DNA from: Desulfofustis limnaeus
Lineage (GTDB): Bacteria > Desulfobacterota > Desulfobulbia > Desulfobulbales > Desulfocapsaceae
DNA length: 64,000 bases
Reading direction: 5' to 3'
Assembly: GCF_023169885.1 (NCBI RefSeq)
Contig: NZ_AP025516.1
Coordinates: 186,001-250,000, forward strand
A model generated the notes under the pieces. That model was given only the letters and a program-made list of their open reading frames with translations. It was not told the origin of the DNA and searched no databases. The translations under genes were made by a program, and so were the position numbers. Positions 24,509 to 33,043 of the stretch are shown here, in pieces; the stretch's first letter is position 1; every line of letters starts with the position of its first letter.

Positions 24509-26308
24509 ATGCAGCAGCGTTTTATTCGAAATGTGGCGATAATCGCCCATGTTGATCATGGCAAGACCACATTGGTCGATCAGTTATTTAAGCATTCCGG
24601 CATGTTTCGTGAAAACCAGGCAGTTGCCGAACGGCTCATGGATTCCATGGATCTGGAGCGGGAACGGGGTATTACCATCACCGCCAAGAACGGCTCCTAT
24701 CGCTACGGCGATTATTGGATCAACATTATCGATACCCCCGGCCATGCCGATTTTGGCGGTCAGGTCGAGCGGGTGCTGCGCATGGCCGATGGTGCGCTGT
24801 TGCTCGTGGACGCCCAGGAAGGCCCGATGCCCCAGACCTATTTCGTGTTGAAGAAGGCCCTGGCTAATCGTTTGCCGGTCATCGTCGTGGTCAACAAAAT
24901 CGACAAACCCGCCGCTCGCTGCGAGTGGGTCGTGGACCAGGTCTTCGATCTCTTTGTCAAGTTGAACGCCCCTGATGAGATACTCGACTTCCCGGTTGTC
25001 TATACCTCCGCCAAACAAGGGTATGCGTTGAACGATCCGGCCGAGGCGGTCGTGGATGGCGGATCCATGGCGCCGGTCTCGGAAATGATCGTCAAACACA
25101 TACCGGCCCCGGCGGGATCTCCTGACATGCCGTTGCAGATGCAGGTGGGCACGATCGATTACTCGCCCTATCTCGGTCGTCTCGGCATCGGTAAGGTGGT
25201 GAACGGTACCCTGGCCATCAACCAGCCGGTGGTCGTGGCCCGGCGGGACGGCTCGATTCGACCGGTGCGGATTTCCAAGATATTTCACTTTGATCGGGAC
25301 CAGAAGATTGCTGTTGACCGGGCCTCGACCGGCGAGATTGTGGCCATCGCCGGCATGGAGGACGTCACCGTCGGGGTGACTTTCACCGACCCGGATGATC
25401 CCCGGCCGTTGCCGCTCATAGATATTGATCCGCCTACCATTTCGATGGATTTTATCCCGAACGATTCACCGTTTGCCGGCAATGAAGGACGGTTTGTCAC
25501 CTCCCGGCATCTCAAGGATCGGTTGGAGAGGGAGACCTTGGCCGATGTGGCGTTGCAGGTTGAGCCGCTGCAGGACGGGGTGGGATTCAAGGTGTCGGGA
25601 CGCGGTGAGTTGCACTTGTCCATTTTGATCGAAAAGATGCGCCGCGAAGGCTATGAGTTGCAGGCCACCCGACCGCGGGTGATCATGCGCCAGCAGGATG
25701 GGCAGGTGCTTGAGCCGTATGAGCGGTTGACGGTTGATGTCGATGAGCAGTATCAGGGAGCGGTGATCGAGAAGCTCGGCAAATTGCGCGGACAACTGGA
25801 GGAGATGACGCAGAATCACGGCCTGACCAGGATGGTGTTCGTTGTACCCACCCGCGGTCTGCTCGGTTACCGGCCCCAGTTCATGACCGACACCAAAGGG
25901 ATGGGCACCATGAGTTACGTATTTCATGGTTACGGACCGTATGCCGGAGACATTGTCAATCGCCTCAATGGCGCCCTGGTGGTTAAGGAGCAGTGTGTTT
26001 CCGTGGCCTACGCCCTGTTCAACCTGCAGGAGCGCGGTACGCTTTTTATCGGCCCGGGTCAACCGCTGTATCCTGGTCAGATCATCGGCGAGCATTGCCG
26101 GAGCGGGGATCTGACCGTCAACCCTGCCAAAGGCAAGAAGCTCACCAACATCAGGGCATCGGGTTCAGACGATGCGGTTCTTTTAACCCCGCCGCGCTTG
26201 CTCTCTCTGGAAGACTGTCTATCGTTTATCAACGATGATGAGTTGGTCGAGGTGACACCGGCCTCGATCAGGTTGCGCAAGCGACCTACGGCGAAAACGA
26301 GGGGGTAG
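24509..26308 (+). CDS. typA: TypA/BipA ribosome-associated GTPase
   Basis: 599 residues. G1 is AHVDHGKTTLVDQL (about 14-27), G2 lies within RERGITITAKN, G3 is DTPGHADFGG and G4 is NKIDKPAAR. EF-G-like domains and the BipA-specific C-terminal domain follow (RGLLGYRPQFMTDTKGMGTM). TypA assists 50S assembly and growth under stress. Length is typical. A ribosome-binding site is weak, with AAGAGG about 20 bases away. A tiny membrane ORF follows 8 bp after the stop. Confidence 0.97.
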   Translation: MQQRFIRNVAIIAHVDHGKTTLVDQLFKHSGMFRENQAVAERLMDSMDLERERGITITAKNGSYRYGDYWINIIDTPGHADFGGQVERVLRMADGALLLVDAQEGPMPQTYFVLKKALANRLPVIVVVNKIDKPAARCEWVVDQVFDLFVKLNAPDEILDFPVVYTSAKQGYALNDPAEAVVDGGSMAPVSEMIVKHIPAPAGSPDMPLQMQVGTIDYSPYLGRLGIGKVVNGTLAINQPVVVARRDGSIRPVRISKIFHFDRDQKIAVDRASTGEIVAIAGMEDVTVGVTFTDPDDPRPLPLIDIDPPTISMDFIPNDSPFAGNEGRFVTSRHLKDRLERETLADVALQVEPLQDGVGFKVSGRGELHLSILIEKMRREGYELQATRPRVIMRQQDGQVLEPYERLTVDVDEQYQGAVIEKLGKLRGQLEEMTQNHGLTRMVFVVPTRGLLGYRPQFMTDTKGMGTMSYVFHGYGPYAGDIVNRLNGALVVKEQCVSVAYALFNLQERGTLFIGPGQPLYPGQIIGEHCRSGDLTVNPAKGKKLTNIRASGSDDAVLLTPPRLLSLEDCLSFINDDELVEVTPASIRLRKRPTAKTRG

Positions 26309-26316
26309 ATAGAGCG

Positions 26317-26478
26317 ATGAAGACGATTATTTCGGTGGTCTTGGCGTTTCTGGTGGGAGGCGCCGTGTTCGCCTTGATCAGAAAAAAACTTGGCAGTGAT
26401 TGCGTTCCCTGACTGATCCTCTATGGCTCCGTGGGTACGGGGCTTCTCACCTTCTGGCTGCTCCATCTGGTCCTGTAG
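26317..26478 (+). CDS. Tiny two-helix membrane protein with in-frame UGA; candidate selenoprotein
   Basis: From ATG 26317 the frame encodes 31 residues (helix VVLAFLVGGAVFALI, then RKKLGSDCVP) and reaches TGA at 26410-26412. Reading through gives 21 more codons with a second hydrophobic helix and a TAG at 26476-26478, 10 bp before the convergent Nudix gene. With UGA as selenocysteine the loop reads C29-V-P-U32, a CxxU redox motif. A 7-bp hairpin with loop GGGU begins 13 nt after the UGA. GAGGGGG lies about 11 bases before the ATG. Alternatives: a 31-residue protein ending at TGA, or a nonsense-mutated remnant. The selB/selC genes are not in the window. Confidence 0.4.
26426..26443 (+). promoter_or_regulatory. 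bSECIS-like hairpin downstream of in-frame UGA
   Basis: GCTCCGT (26426-26432), loop GGGT, ACGGGGC (26437-26443). It forms a 7-bp stem with one U-G pair. The loop starts with G and ends with U and lies 21 nt after the UGA, within the distance seen for bacterial SECIS elements. No bulged U is evident, which weakens the case. Confidence 0.35.
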
Positions 26479-26487
26479 CGGGCCGAT

Positions 26488-26919
26488 TCAACGGGGGTGC
26501 CGATCCCTCCAGCGAAAATAATCGGCCAGGATACGGCCGTGGTCGAAGGCCAGCTCCGGTAGATTATCTCGAGAAAATAGTTCTGCTTGGCCGGCATCGT
26601 CGCCGGCTTGGGGGGATCCTTCTGCCTCGGCCACGAATACGGTGGATGCCGTGTGCATACGCGGGTCGCGTCCCGGTTCGGAATAGGTGCGAAATTGCTG
26701 CAGGTTGGTGACGTCCAGGCCGGTTTCCTCTTTGGCTTCCCGAATTGCGGCGGTCTCGTAGGACTCGCCATAATCGACAAAACCTCCCGGCAAGGCCCAG
26801 CCGGGCGGCGGGTTGCGCCGTTCGATGAGAACGATGCGGGACCCGATCTCGATAATGATATCAACCGTGGGGATCGGGTTTATCGGTGTGATGACGGTGT
26901 GACAGGTGGGACATTTCAT
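26488..26919 (-). CDS. Nudix hydrolase with N-terminal zinc-ribbon-like start
   Basis: 143 residues. The Nudix box is complete: [20 protein letters not shown] followed by ETGL (pattern Gx5Ex7REUxEExGU). The protein opens MKCPTCHTV, half of a zinc-ribbon-like CxxC. Such enzymes hydrolyse nucleoside diphosphates linked to another moiety; the substrate cannot be assigned. The start overlaps the HAD gene's stop by 4 bp, so the two are cotranscribed and may both act on nucleotides. Confidence 0.92.
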   Translation of the reverse strand: MKCPTCHTVITPINPIPTVDIIIEIGSRIVLIERRNPPPGWALPGGFVDYGESYETAAIREAKEETGLDVTNLQQFRTYSEPGRDPRMHTASTVFVAEAEGSPQAGDDAGQAELFSRDNLPELAFDHGRILADYFRWRDRHPR

Positions 26920-27560
26920 AGCGGATCCGGAAGGTCAAACAACCAGGCGATCTCTTGCCAGTTGACCACGGCTGGCAGATCGTGCTGGCGACTGTTCCAC
27001 GGCTGGCTGTAGACGATCGGCTCCAGCCCGGCAGCGGCCAGTTGGCGGCAGGTGCTGGCGCGATCGTCGATGAAATGGCGCAGTCCGCATTTTCTGATGA
27101 ACGACTCTTTGTTGTCGTGATCGCCGGTGGCGATCAGTTCGATACGCCGGGCGATACGGCCCGGACAATGGGCGGCAAACCAGTCCCGCACCGGCTGCAG
27201 GACCGGCCGAGCGGTTATGACGGTAATGGGAGACCGCTCGCCGAGGTGGTTCAGGGTCTCGATGGCGCCGGGCAGCGGACGCAGATCATTGCCGACCGAG
27301 TCGTGGAGAATGGTGGAGAAAATCGCTTCCACCACCTTCTTATCCATGGGCAGACAACGTTCCAGCTCGAAGGATGTGATATCTTCGATGGTGATGCTGC
27401 AGTAGTCATAGTCACGACAGGCGATGCGCAAAAAAGCCTCGGCGACATCGGCTATGACGCCGTCGAAGTCAAAACCCACCCGATGGGGATCGAGCGGCGC
27501 CTGGGTTGACAGCCCGGGCCACTGGCCGACTGTTTCACTCGACGATGGTGGCTTGCTCAA
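26916..27560 (-). CDS. HAD-superfamily phosphatase, 5'-nucleotidase-like
   Basis: About 214 residues from a TTG at 27560 with AGGTG upstream; TTG 27590 and GTG 27479 are alternatives because no ATG precedes the catalytic loop. Motif I is [10 protein letters not shown] (two aspartates), motif II is ITVITARP, and motif III/IV is HFIDDRAST. The architecture resembles the pyrimidine 5'-nucleotidase NT5C-like branch. It overlaps the Nudix gene by 4 bp and the end of the upstream OB-fold gene, so the three are translationally coupled. Confidence 0.8.
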   Translation of the reverse strand: MSKPPSSSETVGQWPGLSTQAPLDPHRVGFDFDGVIADVAEAFLRIACRDYDYCSITIEDITSFELERCLPMDKKVVEAIFSTILHDSVGNDLRPLPGAIETLNHLGERSPITVITARPVLQPVRDWFAAHCPGRIARRIELIATGDHDNKESFIRKCGLRHFIDDRASTCRQLAAAGLEPIVYSQPWNSRQHDLPAVVNWQEIAWLFDLPDPL

Positions 27561-28332
27561 GGAGCACCTCGTATGCGTAGCCGGCCCCAAAATCTTTTGC
27601 GGCAGCGACGGTTCCCTCCAGAGTGACGACTTGTTGCAGGGTAACTTCCTGGCTGGTGGTGATCACCAGGTCATGGGTGTTATTCACCGGATCTCCGCTG
27701 CCATCTTGTACGTGAACCCAATTACGTCCCATGATGTTGGTGTTGAACTTGACCACCTGGCCACGCACCCGGACCACGCTTCCATCAAGCTCCTTGGCCT
27801 TGGCATAGAGTTCGGCCACGGTGTAGGCGTGCTCACCCTGGGCTTTTTCAACGCTGGTTTCAGAGAACGGGACGATGGCGGCCTGGCTGCCTCCCGATTG
27901 GGGCGGTATCTGTTGTTGGACGGCTCCGCGCTCGGCGGCCACGGCGGCGGCAAAAGCATTTCCTCCTTCCTTGTTGGCCTGTGCTCCAGGCGCGCCAGCT
28001 GTCTGGTTGTCGGCAAGACCCGGCGAGAAGACGATGGAGTCGAAGGTTCGGTCGAAGGCGTTACTGTGGAAATCCTGCATCACCATGCCGGGCAGGAGGG
28101 AGACGGTTTTCCCGGTTTCAACCGAACTTTCCGGCAGCGCCACCCAGATCGTCGCGTCGGCGGTTTCCAGGTGGACATAGGTGTAGCCGGCGCCGTTCAT
28201 GGTCTCGAGAACGGTGCCGGTCAGGACACCGCCATGGGCGGGAGCGTCAGCGGCCTGGTTTGGCGCCGGGGTCAATAGTAAGATAATGAAAGCAAGTACA
28301 GGGAACAACATACCAGCACTGGGGTGTTTCAT
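27535..28332 (-). CDS. Exported OB-fold protein (NrfJ/YgiW-like)
   Basis: 265 residues. Signal peptide at about 1-27 (core VLAFIILLLTPAP, cleavage near NQAADA). Two similar OB-fold-like modules follow: GGVLTGTVLETMNGAGYTYV at about 35-55 and DGSVVRVRGQVVKFNTNIMG at about 180-200, the second ending with WVHVQDGSG. An Ala/Gln-rich linker lies between (about 105-150). Similar modules occur in small periplasmic proteins next to cytochromes in Geobacter-type bacteria, where the role is unclear. No haem motifs here. Confidence 0.75.
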   Translation of the reverse strand: MKHPSAGMLFPVLAFIILLLTPAPNQAADAPAHGGVLTGTVLETMNGAGYTYVHLETADATIWVALPESSVETGKTVSLLPGMVMQDFHSNAFDRTFDSIVFSPGLADNQTAGAPGAQANKEGGNAFAAAVAAERGAVQQQIPPQSGGSQAAIVPFSETSVEKAQGEHAYTVAELYAKAKELDGSVVRVRGQVVKFNTNIMGRNWVHVQDGSGDPVNNTHDLVITTSQEVTLQQVVTLEGTVAAAKDFGAGYAYEVLLEQATIVE

Positions 28333-28371
28333 GAGCCATCCTCCGTAGTGATAGAAATCGGTTCCAGTCTG

Positions 28372-28905
28372 CTATGATAAATCTGACGCGGAGAAATGCA
28401 AGGACTCGAGTGTGAGACCCAGCAGATGTTGCCAGACCTGGTAGCCGGCTTCATTCAGGTGAACCCCGTCAGCGCTGAACAGGTGCCGGTCGGCGGCGAC
28501 AAACGATTGTTCCAGATCCAGGTAGCACCCCCGGGGTCGATTCGCGATCGCTCGCAGGTGACGGTTGAGGGCCTGGGCCGCCTCCTTGATGTGCGGCCAG
28601 ACAAAGGGCGGCAGGCCGGTGAGGATGACCAAGGTCTCCGGGAAAAAGTGGTTGAGGCGGTCAACGACTCGTTGCACCTGGGCAGTTGTGGCGGGATCAC
28701 CGATGAACAGATCGTTGGTGCCGGTCATCAGAATGACGGCCGCCGGATGGTGGCCGGCGACGGCACGATCCAGGCGGAGTAACAGCTCCCCGGAGGTTTC
28801 GCCGGGGATTCCTTTGCTGATGACACGGTACTGCGGCAGGCGGCGCGGCCAGTCACCGTAATCGATCAACGAGTCACCGAGAAAGAGCAATTCCAACGGT
28901 TTCAT
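28372..28905 (-). CDS. GDSL-type esterase/lipase (SGNH hydrolase)
   Basis: 177 residues with the four SGNH blocks: LFLGDSLIDYG (Ser), GIPGETSGELL (Gly), MTGTNDLF (Asn) and DGVHLNEAGY (Asp-His pair). No signal peptide, so it is cytoplasmic. ATG at 28903-28905 is chosen over a longer frame because it overlaps the glgX stop in an ATGA arrangement and begins the first strand of the fold. Substrate is unknown. Coupling to glgX suggests it may act on acylated sugars or polysaccharide, which is inference. Confidence 0.9.
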   Translation of the reverse strand: MKPLELLFLGDSLIDYGDWPRRLPQYRVISKGIPGETSGELLLRLDRAVAGHHPAAVILMTGTNDLFIGDPATTAQVQRVVDRLNHFFPETLVILTGLPPFVWPHIKEAAQALNRHLRAIANRPRGCYLDLEQSFVAADRHLFSADGVHLNEAGYQVWQHLLGLTLESLHFSASDLS

Positions 28906-31019
28906 CGGGACCGTGGGCGGGGAGGTGTCGGTTTGCTGCGATGGGACTGCAGAACGACCAGCCCCATGGTGCCGACCACCAGTTCTGTGCCGGCATCGAT
29001 CTTTGCTCCTGCCGTTGCGGACGAACAATCGGCCGGCGGGGCAGCGGAGCTGTCAATAATCATGCGCCAGTGGCAAGAGGTGCGGCTCGGTGGTAGGGCG
29101 GGGATGATGAACGGGGCATCGTGGCTACGGCTGCCGTTGAACAGAAGCAGGAAGTCCGCCTCGTCGCCAGGATCATGGAGCAGGCAGCCCAAGGTCTGAC
29201 ATTCGGCCGACCAATCCGGCTTACCGGGATGCAACGATTGCCAGCTGATTTCCGGATGGTGGTCGGTCCCGTCGTGCTGGGGTGGGGGGAAAAAGAGGTC
29301 CCGGCGGAAGCAGCGATGATTTTTACGCAACTGAATACAGAAGCGGACAAAACGGAGCAGATCCCGGTTGGTTTCCGCCAATGACCAGTCGAGCCAACCG
29401 ATCTCATTGTCCTGGCACCAGCTGTTGTTGTTGCCCTGCTGAGTTCGACCGAACTCGTCACCGGCGGTTAGCATCGGTACTCCTTGCGACAGCAGCAGCA
29501 CGCCGATGAGGCTGCGCATGCGCCGCCGGCGCAGCACCAGTATATCCTCGGCCGCCGGATCACCCTCATGGCCGCTGTTCCAGCTCAGATTGTGCACTTC
29601 CCCGTCCCGGTTCTGTTCGCCGTTGCGTTGGTTGTGCTTATGGTCGTAACTCACCAGGTCATAAAGGGTGAAACCGTCATGACTGGTCACGAAATTGATC
29701 GAATTTAGCGGTCCTCGACCGCTGGTTCCATAGAGATCTGAGCTGCCGGCCAGCCGTGAGGCGAGAGTGCTGACGCTGTCGGGAAGACCGGCGAAAAAGC
29801 GGCGGACATCGTCACGAAAGCGGCCGTTCCACTCCAGCCAGCGGGGATCGGAAGAGAAGGAACCGACCTGATAGAGCCCCGATGCGTCCCAGGCCTCGGC
29901 GATGATCTTGGTGTCGCGTAACACGGGATCTTCGGCGATCTCCTCGATCAGCGGCGCCTCTGTCAACACGACCCCGTTGCGGCCGCGGCTGAAGATGGCA
30001 GCCAGGTCGAACCGGAAACCGTCCACATGCATCTCCTGGACCCAGTAACGCAGAGCGTCGATGATCAGTCGGCGGACTACGGGATGATTGCAGTTGAGAG
30101 TGTTGCCGCAGCCGGAAAAATTGAGGTATTCGCCGTTGTTCGGATCCACCAGGTAGTAGACTTGGTTGTCGATGCCGCGGAAGGATGACGTCACCCCGGC
30201 CAGGTCGGATTCGCCCGTATGGTTGAAGACCATATCGAGAATCACTTCGATGCCGGCCTGGTGCAGGCTGCGGACCATGGTCTTGAATTCGTCCATGGCA
30301 GCCTGTGGCTTGGCGGCCAAGCCGCCGTGCAAAGCAAAGAAGGTGAGGGGATTGTAGCCCCAGAGATTCAGCAGGCGCGCCCCGCTGTCGGGGTCGAAAA
30401 AGCGATTGTCCGTTTCGTCCCAGGCCGTAACCGGCAGGAATTCCACTGCGGTGACACCAAGTGAGCAGAGATAATCGATCTTGTCGATGACCCCCTGGAA
30501 TGTGCCCGGTGCTGATACCTGGGAGGTCTTATGCCTCGTGAAGCCGCGGACATGCAACTCGTAGATGACGGTGTCCGCCAGCGGCGTACGCAGCGGCCGG
30601 TCGCCCTGCCAATCAAAGGAGGATTCCGTATCGATCAGGCAGAGCGGCTCCGCACCGACTGGGGAGGCATGCCCCCAGGGGCGAGGTGCCAGATGGCGAC
30701 AATATGGATCGATCAGGATCTGCCCTGGTGAAAACGTTTGGGCTGCGTTGGCCTGGTCGGAGCCTTCCAGGCGGTATCCGTAGCACAGGCGATGGTCGGT
30801 GTGCACCCGGGCATGCCAGATGTCGCCGCTGCGATGGAGCGTCGGATCGAGACGGATCTCCTGGATTTTCCCTCGGCGTGGCCCGTCAAGCTCCCGAATT
30901 ACCAGGGTTACAGCTGTGGCGTGACGGGAAAAGAGGCTGAAATTGACCCAGCCGTCTGCGCGGCGGGGACCGAAAGGCAAGGGGGTTCCTCCAGTGATCG
31001 GCAGCGCTCTTTTTTTCAT
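28902..31019 (-). CDS. glgX: Glycogen debranching enzyme GlgX/TreX (isoamylase type)
   Basis: 705 residues. N-terminal CBM48 (about 10-110), then a GH13 barrel with DMVFNHTGE, GFRFDLA (nucleophile Asp), IIAEAWD (acid/base Glu) and FVTSHDG (transition-state Asp). The enzyme cleaves alpha-1,6 branches of glycogen. No other glycogen gene is adjacent. ATG at 31017-31019 is chosen over TTG 31025; neither has a good ribosome-binding site. An IS200-type element lies about 45 bp upstream, which may have separated the gene from its native promoter. Confidence 0.94.
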   Translation of the reverse strand: MKKRALPITGGTPLPFGPRRADGWVNFSLFSRHATAVTLVIRELDGPRRGKIQEIRLDPTLHRSGDIWHARVHTDHRLCYGYRLEGSDQANAAQTFSPGQILIDPYCRHLAPRPWGHASPVGAEPLCLIDTESSFDWQGDRPLRTPLADTVIYELHVRGFTRHKTSQVSAPGTFQGVIDKIDYLCSLGVTAVEFLPVTAWDETDNRFFDPDSGARLLNLWGYNPLTFFALHGGLAAKPQAAMDEFKTMVRSLHQAGIEVILDMVFNHTGESDLAGVTSSFRGIDNQVYYLVDPNNGEYLNFSGCGNTLNCNHPVVRRLIIDALRYWVQEMHVDGFRFDLAAIFSRGRNGVVLTEAPLIEEIAEDPVLRDTKIIAEAWDASGLYQVGSFSSDPRWLEWNGRFRDDVRRFFAGLPDSVSTLASRLAGSSDLYGTSGRGPLNSINFVTSHDGFTLYDLVSYDHKHNQRNGEQNRDGEVHNLSWNSGHEGDPAAEDILVLRRRRMRSLIGVLLLSQGVPMLTAGDEFGRTQQGNNNSWCQDNEIGWLDWSLAETNRDLLRFVRFCIQLRKNHRCFRRDLFFPPPQHDGTDHHPEISWQSLHPGKPDWSAECQTLGCLLHDPGDEADFLLLFNGSRSHDAPFIIPALPPSRTSCHWRMIIDSSAAPPADCSSATAGAKIDAGTELVVGTMGLVVLQSHRSKPTPPRPRSR

Positions 31020-31061
31020 GGACAACTTGGGAATGGTTCTTATTGTCTCCGCTTGGGAGGG

Positions 31062-31628
31062 TTAAAACCCCCACCTTTAAGGTGGCAGCTTTAGCATAGG
31101 TTGTATAGGATTTAGCCATGACCACGTATCGCCATGGCTCGCATACCGTTTTCTCTATCCACCTGCACGTGGTGTGGATTACGAAGTACCGTAAGAAAGT
31201 GTTGACGGAAAGTGTGGCCCTTCGAGTACGAGACATGATCCGGGAGACATGTCAACGGGAAGGGGTGGACATCATCAAAGGCCATGTGTCCAAGGACCAT
31301 ATCCACCTGTTCCTGTCGATTCCTCCGCAGGTGACAATAAGTCGTTTGGTGCAGAAACTGAAAGGGAAGACATCGTTCAAGCTGATGAATGAGTTTCCCC
31401 ACCTGCGCAAGACGTTCTGGGGTAGACACTTTTGGGCTCGCGGGTATTTCTGCTGCAGCAGCGGCAACGTTACCGACGAGATGATCATCGAGTATATCGA
31501 GACTCAAGATGCAAGCTCCGATGATAATTTCAAGGTTGAGGGTGATGGAGAGAAGTCGGCGTAGCCGACCCCGCCAGCTTTAGCTGTTACGCGAAGCCAC
31601 CGCCTTTAGGCGGTGGAGTATTCACTTT
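31062..31628 (+). mobile_element. IS200/IS605-family insertion sequence, tnpA only
   Basis: One transposase gene framed by subterminal hairpins. The left hairpin is CCACC-TTTAA-GGTGG (31071-31085) followed by CAGCTTTAGC. The right hairpin is CCACCGCC-TTTA-GGCGGTGG (31597-31616), preceded by the same AGCTTTAGC block. No terminal inverted repeats or target duplication are expected for this family. Outer boundaries are approximate. No tnpB gene is present. Confidence 0.8.
31118..31564 (+). CDS. tnpA: IS200/IS605 transposase TnpA (HUH single-strand transposase)
   Basis: 148 residues, the usual size. The HUH motif is H61-I-H63 in SKDHIHLFLSIPP, and the catalytic tyrosine is Y126 in MIIEYIETQ. These enzymes cut and join single-stranded DNA at hairpin ends during replication. 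The frame is intact, so the element may be active. It is not followed by a TnpB nuclease. It lies between glgX (opposite strand) and the DUF1566 gene. Confidence 0.93.
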   Translation: MTTYRHGSHTVFSIHLHVVWITKYRKKVLTESVALRVRDMIRETCQREGVDIIKGHVSKDHIHLFLSIPPQVTISRLVQKLKGKTSFKLMNEFPHLRKTFWGRHFWARGYFCCSSGNVTDEMIIEYIETQDASSDDNFKVEGDGEKSA

Positions 31629-31725
31629 GAGATAAATCCTGTGCCCGTGGTTAGACTATACCAGGCCGACACCATTGCCAACAGGAAAAGAAAATTGAGC
31701 GTTGAAGACTAAGAGGAGGTGGCTC

Positions 31726-32673
31726 ATGGGTATGTTCCATCGTATCAAGGTTGGTGATTTGATGATTGATTCGATCGACTGGGAGATGACGCCGGAATGG
31801 ACATTCGGCACCTTCGAGTCGTGGGGCGGCCGGGAACGCATCCGCAACAACAATGAGCGGATCTACTATTTTTACATCGATAACTGGGGTGATGAACCGA
31901 AGCTGCTGTTGATGGAGCGGGGCGTCAAGCATGCTCGCATCATTGCGGAAATTGAAGCGCCTTCGGAACTGGTGAAGCGGTGTGTCGACGATCAGGGGGA
32001 GAGCGCTTTTTATGATCAGACTTTCGCCATCGATGACGATATCCGTACCTGGTTGATCCAACACGTACTTGATTCGGGCGCCAACAACAATCTGGTGCGG
32101 CCGATCAGCGAACCTCCGGTTGTCGAGGATATGGGCAGAAGCCTGCCGATCTGGGATGGCAGGCCGGCTGCCGGAGAGGACTTCGTCGAACTCCCAGCGA
32201 ACCCTGCGGTTCTCACTGACGAAGAGGTGGCAGCTTTGATCGGCCGGTGGAACTTCTTCGACGCGGAAGCCAACCCCGGCGGACGCTTTGTCAACCACCT
32301 GCATGACGCCGGGAATAGAACCATCGTCGACCAGCGAACCGGTTTGATGTGGCAGAGCGGCGGACTCGACATTGCTTCCCTCCGCGCTATCAATAAGCAG
32401 ATAGTTGCGCTCAACCAGGCCGGTTTTGCGGGGTTTCATGACTGGCGCCTGCCGTCATTGGCCGAGGCCATGTCCCTGCTCGAACCGGTGCAGAACGACA
32501 AGGATCTCTATCTCGATTCGAACTTCTCCAACCAACAGCCGTTTATTTTCGTCTCTGGCCAACGCAATCCCGGTGGCTATTGGTTCGTCGATTTCAAACA
32601 AGGGCGAGCTTTCTGGTCGTCGGGTACCATCCCGGGCGGATTCGGCCGCCTGTGCCGAAGCGTTACCACCTGA
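31726..32673 (+). CDS. DUF1566 (Lcl-type) domain protein
   Basis: 315 residues, cytoplasmic by sequence. The C-terminal half (about 190-315) has the DUF1566/Lcl pattern: DQRTGLMWQ, FAGFHDWRLPSLAEAMSLLE and a late WFVDFKQGRAFWSS followed by LCRSV. The domain is C-type-lectin-like and common in delta-proteobacteria. The N-terminal half (about 1-180) is rich in Trp, Asp and Arg and is not recognised. ATG at 31726 follows AGGAGGT by 6 bases. No partner gene is adjacent; the gene follows the insertion sequence. Confidence 0.8.
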   Translation: MGMFHRIKVGDLMIDSIDWEMTPEWTFGTFESWGGRERIRNNNERIYYFYIDNWGDEPKLLLMERGVKHARIIAEIEAPSELVKRCVDDQGESAFYDQTFAIDDDIRTWLIQHVLDSGANNNLVRPISEPPVVEDMGRSLPIWDGRPAAGEDFVELPANPAVLTDEEVAALIGRWNFFDAEANPGGRFVNHLHDAGNRTIVDQRTGLMWQSGGLDIASLRAINKQIVALNQAGFAGFHDWRLPSLAEAMSLLEPVQNDKDLYLDSNFSNQQPFIFVSGQRNPGGYWFVDFKQGRAFWSSGTIPGGFGRLCRSVTT

Positions 32674-33043
32674 AAAAGCGCCGCGTCATCGGGGCCCCCT
32701 TTTACCGGTTTTCCGGCAGCGGGGCCCCTGGTTTTCGATGATTCCTTGCGGTGGGCCAGCGCTCAGCGGGGCCGGCCTGAGGACATCCGCTGAGTGATTT
32801 CCCTCCTCCGCGCGACAGGGCTCCCTCTGCAACCGATAGGTGCGGTGGCGGAGCTACGCTCTGTCGTTGCCAATTTGCCTAAAAACGGGTTATGATCAAA
32901 ATTCTCGGAATGGTTGTTGGCCGGCGCCGGAGGGGCTGTTTTCGCTCCGGGAGCTGTCGTCGAGACCGTGCCGGTAACCGTTGCTCGGATGAACGGGCGG
33001 GCCGTTCGTCGAGGTACGGAGTTTTGCGGAGGACGCACACGCG
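32674..33043. other. Intergenic region before the aminotransferase gene
   Basis: 370 bp without a supported gene. Two self-complementary GGGGCCCC blocks (32691-32698 and 32721-32728) can pair with each other around a CCGG-TTTT-CCGG hairpin. This may end the DUF1566 transcript but has no U-run. I see no clear promoter. Confidence 0.5.
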
